This document shows, piece by piece, positions 5,964-8,688 of a stretch of DNA of 8,688 bases. The notes below the pieces were generated by a model. It did no database searches, had not been told where the DNA came from, and saw nothing but the letters and a program-made list of their open reading frames with translations. The number at the start of each line of letters is the position of its first letter. Position 1 is the first letter of the stretch. The position numbers and the translations under genes were made by a program. The stretch is taken from positions 1 through 8,688 of the forward strand of contig DJEG01000007.1 of assembly GCA_002431305.1 (NCBI GenBank), read 5' to 3'. The DNA is from Ruminococcaceae bacterium UBA5904. GTDB lineage: Bacteria; Bacillota; Clostridia; Oscillospirales; Acutalibacteraceae.

Positions 5964-6227
5964 ATGAAATCAACCGGTATTGTTAGAACGATCGACGCAG
6001 TCGGCCGTTTCGTTATCCCTATGGAGCTTCGCCGCACCATGAATCTTATGGATTCTTCGGACGCGCTTGAGGTCTTTGTAGACGACGACAAAATCATTCT
6101 TCGCAAGTACTCACCGTCCTGCATTTTCTGTAAGGGACTTGACAACATTGTTGAGTACAACGGACAGAAGATCTGCAAAGAGTGCATTGAGAAACTCTAC
6201 GACAAAGCAGAGAAACTCGGAGAATAA
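5964..6227 (+). CDS. AbrB/SpoVT-family transcriptional regulator with four-Cys tail
   Basis: 87-residue swapped-hairpin DNA-binding protein. Residues 1-49 follow Bacillus AbrB almost position by position (MKSTGIVRTIDAVGRFVIP, ELRRTM, DALEVFVDDDKIILRKY), including the Arg residues of the DNA-contacting hairpins (Arg8, Arg15, Arg23, Arg24). The C-terminal part does not resemble B. subtilis AbrB: it carries CIFC at 53-56 and CKEC at 71-74, spaced like a small zinc knuckle, then a charged helix. This four-Cys version appears in clostridial AbrB-like proteins as far as I recall. Members are global transition-state or growth-phase regulators that usually repress their own gene; targets here are unknown. 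Strong own promoter and its own tandem terminators make it monocistronic. Zinc binding is inferred from the Cys spacing. Confidence 0.92.
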   Translation: MKSTGIVRTIDAVGRFVIPMELRRTMNLMDSSDALEVFVDDDKIILRKYSPSCIFCKGLDNIVEYNGQKICKECIEKLYDKAEKLGE

Positions 6228-6238
6228 AATAAATACCG

Positions 6239-6273
6239 AGCCGCAGTTTTAACGCCTGCGGCTTTTATTTTTG
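6239..6273 (+). terminator. Intrinsic terminator 1 of the AbrB-like gene
   Basis: AGCCGCAG (6239-6246) and CTGCGGCT (6256-6263) form a perfect 8-bp GC-rich stem with a nine-base loop, followed by TTTATTTTTG. Confidence 0.9.
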
Positions 6274-6274
6274 T

Positions 6275-6302
6275 GACTGCACATTCTGCGCAGTCTTTTT
6301 TT
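6275..6302 (+). terminator. Intrinsic terminator 2, tandem with the first
   Basis: GACTGC (6275-6280) and GCAGTC (6290-6295) pair, with a short inner extension across an A.C mismatch, and are followed by seven T (6296-6302). It lies 12 bases after the first hairpin and directly abuts the promoter of the pseudouridine synthase gene, insulating it. Confidence 0.85.
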
Positions 6303-6303
6303 G

Positions 6304-6332
6304 TTTACTCATACACAAAAATCGTGTATAAT
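6304..6332 (+). promoter_or_regulatory. Promoter of the pseudouridine synthase gene
   Basis: TTTACT (6304-6309, 4/6), 17-base spacer, perfect TATAAT (6327-6332). Transcription would start near 6339, giving a leader of about 11 bases before TTG 6350. Confidence 0.65.
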
Positions 6333-6339
6333 ATATCTC

Positions 6340-6345
6340 GGTGAT
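6340..6345 (+). promoter_or_regulatory. Ribosome binding site fixing a TTG start
   Basis: GGTGAT is four bases before TTG 6350, the same spacing as in front of ATG 1031 and ATG 5635. The alternative GTG at 6341 lies inside this site and has no Shine-Dalgarno of its own. Confidence 0.65.
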
Positions 6346-6349
6346 AACA

Positions 6350-7246
6350 TTGTCAAGACATTTGGAATACATAATCCCCGACACTTACGACGGCAAAAAG
6401 GTCGTGCATTTTTTACGGGGAGAAAAGAAATTTTCGTGCCGTCTCGTTTCCGTTCTAAAACAGCTTCCCGACGGTATTCAGCTGAACGGCGGACACATCA
6501 GAACAATCGACAGAATAAAAGCCGGCGACATTCTGAGCATAAACATTCCCGACGACAAAAATGAAATCGAACCGACGGATTTTCCGCTTAATATCGTATA
6601 CGAGGACGACGACATTATGGTTGTCAACAAACCTGCGGGGCTTGCGGTTCACCCCACGCACAACCATCAGGGCGACACGCTCGCAAACGCGGCGGTGGGT
6701 TATCTTAAAAATAAAGGCAAAAACATATCGTTCCGCGCAGTAGGCAGACTCGACAAACAGACGTCGGGACTTGTTCTGCTCGCCATGAATAGATATTCCG
6801 CCGCGTTTCTGCCCGACAGATATGAAAAAGAATATTTTGCGATTGTCAAGGGATTTTACGACTCGCCCGGAACTATAAACAAAAAAATATACAGACCCGA
6901 CCCCATGAAATCACTAAGGGCAGCCTCTGACGGCGATATCGGCGACGAGGCGGTAACGCACTATACCCCCGTATCAAGCGACGGCAAACGCACACTCGTA
7001 CGCGTTACGCTCGAAACGGGCAGAACTCACCAGATACGCGTTCACTTCTCGTCAATAGGCGCGCCCCTCGCGGGAGATGAAATGTATTCGAGCACGGATT
7101 TTTCGATAAACAGAGCCGCGCTCCACTGCGAAAAACTGACGCTGATTCATCCTGTAACAAACGAGGAAATGACCTTTACGGCTCCCATTCCGGAGGATAT
7201 GCTGTCGCTTATCAACAACCCGGATAAACCGTTTAAGTCTATATAG
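6350..7246 (+). CDS. RluA-family RNA pseudouridine synthase
   Basis: 298 residues; converts specific uridines of rRNA or tRNA to pseudouridine. An N-terminal S4-like region (about 1-66) with LNGGHIRTIDRIKAGDILSINIP is followed by the synthase domain: IVYEDDDIMVVNKPAGLAVHP (82-102), GRLDKQTSGLVLLA (132-145) with catalytic Asp135, and TGRTHQIRVHFSSIGAPLAGD (223-243). Length suits the RluA/RluD/YhcT group of Firmicutes; which RNA position it modifies cannot be told from sequence. TTG 6350 is chosen over GTG 6341 on the ribosome binding site. It is preceded by tandem terminators and its own promoter and followed by a terminator, so it is a single-gene unit. No missing key residues seen. Confidence 0.93.
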   Translation: MSRHLEYIIPDTYDGKKVVHFLRGEKKFSCRLVSVLKQLPDGIQLNGGHIRTIDRIKAGDILSINIPDDKNEIEPTDFPLNIVYEDDDIMVVNKPAGLAVHPTHNHQGDTLANAAVGYLKNKGKNISFRAVGRLDKQTSGLVLLAMNRYSAAFLPDRYEKEYFAIVKGFYDSPGTINKKIYRPDPMKSLRAASDGDIGDEAVTHYTPVSSDGKRTLVRVTLETGRTHQIRVHFSSIGAPLAGDEMYSSTDFSINRAALHCEKLTLIHPVTNEEMTFTAPIPEDMLSLINNPDKPFKSI

Positions 7247-7259
7247 ACAGACAGCAAAA

Positions 7260-7302
7260 GGCTGTAAAAAACCTGATACGATGCACCGGTTTTTTTACAG
7301 CC
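7260..7302. terminator. Terminator after the pseudouridine synthase gene
   Basis: GGCTGTAAAAAACC (7260-7273) and GGTTTTTTTACAGCC (7288-7302) form a long stem with a one-base bulge, followed by CTGTTTTTTTATTTT. It also precedes the 3' end of the opposing gene at 7330, where the minus-strand tail is only TTTTG, so it may act in both directions but favours the plus strand. Confidence 0.85.
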
Positions 7303-7329
7303 CTGTTTTTTTATTTTAAATTAAATTAT

Positions 7330-8688
7330 TTAGCTCAGCATTGAAACGAATTGAGTCAACGTCATTTTTTTATACCCTTCAAGACTGAAAGCAGACGAGG
7401 GAACTTCGCCTGAGAACGAATCAAAAATCATGGTTGTTATATTGTTTCCGTCCGAATCAAACGTCTGAACACCGATAAGCGACCCGCCGTTCATATAGAA
7501 TTTAACAATCGAAGATTCCGACGAGAATTCATAACATACAACATTGTTTATACCGTTAAATTCAGTAACAAATGTCGTACATTCCATACCCGAAATATCA
7601 TTAGTAAAACCGGATAAATCAAGGTCGTCCTCACTCATTCCGATCATTTTCATAGTACTCTTATCTAAAATAATATACGATTTATCTTTTACAATGTAGA
7701 ACTTTGACACATTTTTATTGGTTATGACGTTCTTTTCAACAACTTTCATCATGTCAAAGCTGAGACCGCCGGAATTCATTCCTAAACGGAAATTGTCCCC
7801 GTAAATTGTGTATTTAACATTCTGAGAACTGCTCGAGGTGATTATCTGTCCTTCAAATGTAAATGTATTATCAAGATAGCTCTTTATGTCCTCGGGCAGA
7901 TTTTCGTCATACTCTCGCCTTGAAACGGGTTCGGTTGTAATTTCTTTTTTCGTTGTAGTTTCCGTGACGGCGGGGTCTGTCTCTGTTTCATCTGCGGGAG
8001 CTTCTGCCGTTGAATCTGCCGTCGTGGATTCATCTTCAAAAAAATCCATAAGGCTTACTTTCGTATAGCCTGTGAGTTCAAATCTTTCGGCGGGAACTTC
8101 GCTGTAAAAGTAGTCAAAAAGAGTCATCGACTTTATTTCGCCTGCTTTATTGCATTCCTCGACACCGATAAGCTCCTCGCCGTCCATATGAAATTTTATT
8201 ACGGAGTCATCCGTTTCAAACTTATAGCAGACGGTATTAATGTTTGTGTTCACGGATGAATCGGCAACGGTAAAATCCTCATAAATCAAACCATCTAAAC
8301 CTTTATTAATAATAAAGTCATCGGGGGAAATCTCTGCATATTTCAGCAATATATCGGGAATCGCGCAATATGTTTTAGCGTTTTCGTTGATGTAATAATA
8401 TGTGAAAACATCTTTTCCGAATGTATTCTTCTTTGCGGTTTTAAGTACGCCTTTTGTTTTTCCGTCGGAATCGGACAATAAAACTTTCATCTGCGTACCG
8501 TCCGACGCATAGGAAATAAAAGTTCTGCCGTTTTCGCCGGAATACATCATACCCTTATAATCAAACTTACCCTCTAAATAGCTTCTTATTTCTTTAGGTA
8601 TTTTTTCGTTTATCTTTCTGTCCTGAGTCGTCTGATCAAAAAATGAAGAACTTTCCGCCTCAGTGGTCGGAACGGTCGGCTTTTCCGT
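7330..8688 (-). CDS. Probable extracytoplasmic protein with two tandem ~190-residue domains, 5' end cut
   Basis: The frame is open through the right edge; 452 residues and the stop are present, and the ATG at 8550 is internal. The visible chain has a Thr/Glu/Pro/Ser stretch (TEKPTVPTTEAESSSFF), domain A (about 8613-8038), a Thr/Glu/Ala linker (about 8037-7912) and domain B (7911-7333). The domains are clear duplicates: both start K/N-xPE/K-xIxSYL, both end (D/N)GxxLIGVxxx...F...FxxEVPxxxFxLxGYxKxxLxxF. The beta-rich pattern with D-G turns and the VPxxxFxLxGYK ending resembles LolA/LppX-like lipoprotein folds, but that is a weak, by-eye impression. Low-complexity Thr/Glu linkers suggest an exported, surface-anchored lipoprotein; the signal or lipobox would lie outside the window. 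I cannot assign a function. Confidence 0.8.
   Translation of the reverse strand, partial: TEKPTVPTTEAESSSFFDQTTQDRKINEKIPKEIRSYLEGKFDYKGMMYSGENGRTFISYASDGTQMKVLLSDSDGKTKGVLKTAKKNTFGKDVFTYYYINENAKTYCAIPDILLKYAEISPDDFIINKGLDGLIYEDFTVADSSVNTNINTVCYKFETDDSVIKFHMDGEELIGVEECNKAGEIKSMTLFDYFYSEVPAERFELTGYTKVSLMDFFEDESTTADSTAEAPADETETDPAVTETTTKKEITTEPVSRREYDENLPEDIKSYLDNTFTFEGQIITSSSSQNVKYTIYGDNFRLGMNSGGLSFDMMKVVEKNVITNKNVSKFYIVKDKSYIILDKSTMKMIGMSEDDLDLSGFTNDISGMECTTFVTEFNGINNVVCYEFSSESSIVKFYMNGGSLIGVQTFDSDGNNITTMIFDSFSGEVPSSAFSLEGYKKMTLTQFVSMLS
7333..7911 (-). repeat. Tandem domain copy B
   Basis: C-terminal copy of the duplicated domain. Matching blocks with copy A, in order: LPEDIKSYL / IPKEIRSYL; FYIVKDKSYIILD / YYYINENAKTYCAIPD; NNVVCYEF / NTVCYKF; SIVKFYMNGGSLIGV / SVIKFHMDGEELIGV; FDSFSGEVPSSAFSLEGYKK / FDYFYSEVPAERFELTGYTK. 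Confidence 0.85.
8038..8613 (-). repeat. Tandem domain copy A
   Basis: N-terminal copy visible in the window, nearly the same length as copy B (192 against 193 codons). The copies are diverged, with similarity strongest in the last 70 residues, so this is an old protein-level duplication and not a recent DNA repeat. Confidence 0.85.

Noticed and set aside
1..8688. CRISPR array, tRNA, rRNA, transposase, prophage or toxin-antitoxin pair
   Set aside because: No spaced direct repeats, cloverleaf, integrase/transposase motifs or terminal inverted repeats found; the Xre-type gene is not next to a toxin-like ORF.

Overview
The window looks like ordinary chromosome of a low-to-moderate GC Firmicute, most likely a gut clostridium of the Oscillospiraceae (Ruminococcus-like). 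Reasons: strong consensus sigma-A promoters and Shine-Dalgarno sites, an AbrB/SpoVT-family regulator, a BspA-like leucine-rich-repeat surface protein with the Cys-rich tail (CSC...CTCG..HY) that I associate with that family, and a paired zinc-ribbon/TPM gene couple like Bacillus ydjG-ydjH. This placement is inference from gene content, not a database match.

Layout. 1-872 (-): 5' part of glyA, running off the left edge. 1031-2502 (+): a two-gene operon, a classical short-chain dehydrogenase and an AlkD-type DNA alkylation repair protein joined by an ATGA overlap. 2512-2805 (-): a small Xre/Cro-type repressor, divergent from 2938-3620 (+), a secreted LRR protein that is broken by a frameshift/deletion. 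The spacer between them holds an 11-bp-arm perfect palindrome and a second inverted repeat around a consensus promoter. 3663-3698: bidirectional terminator. 3717-5635 (-): zinc-ribbon membrane protein and TPM-domain membrane protein, translationally coupled. 5636-5963: AT-rich spacer with repeated TTTATGC elements and the promoter of an AbrB-like regulator with an added four-Cys tail (5964-6227, +), followed by two tandem terminators. 6350-7246 (+): RluA-family pseudouridine synthase. 7260-7302: terminator. 7330-8688 (-): 3' part of a large, probably extracytoplasmic protein made of two tandem copies of a ~190-residue domain.

Functionally the window mixes housekeeping (one-carbon metabolism, rRNA/tRNA pseudouridylation, DNA repair), regulation (Xre, AbrB-like) and cell-envelope functions (YdjG/YdjH-like pair, LRR protein, duplicated-domain protein). 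I do not see a mobile element, CRISPR array, tRNA, rRNA or a clear new defence system. The features most worth following up are the duplicated-domain protein, the disrupted LRR gene with its private repressor and operator, the YdjGH-like pair without pspA/ydjI beside it, and a recurrent minimal-leader promoter architecture.
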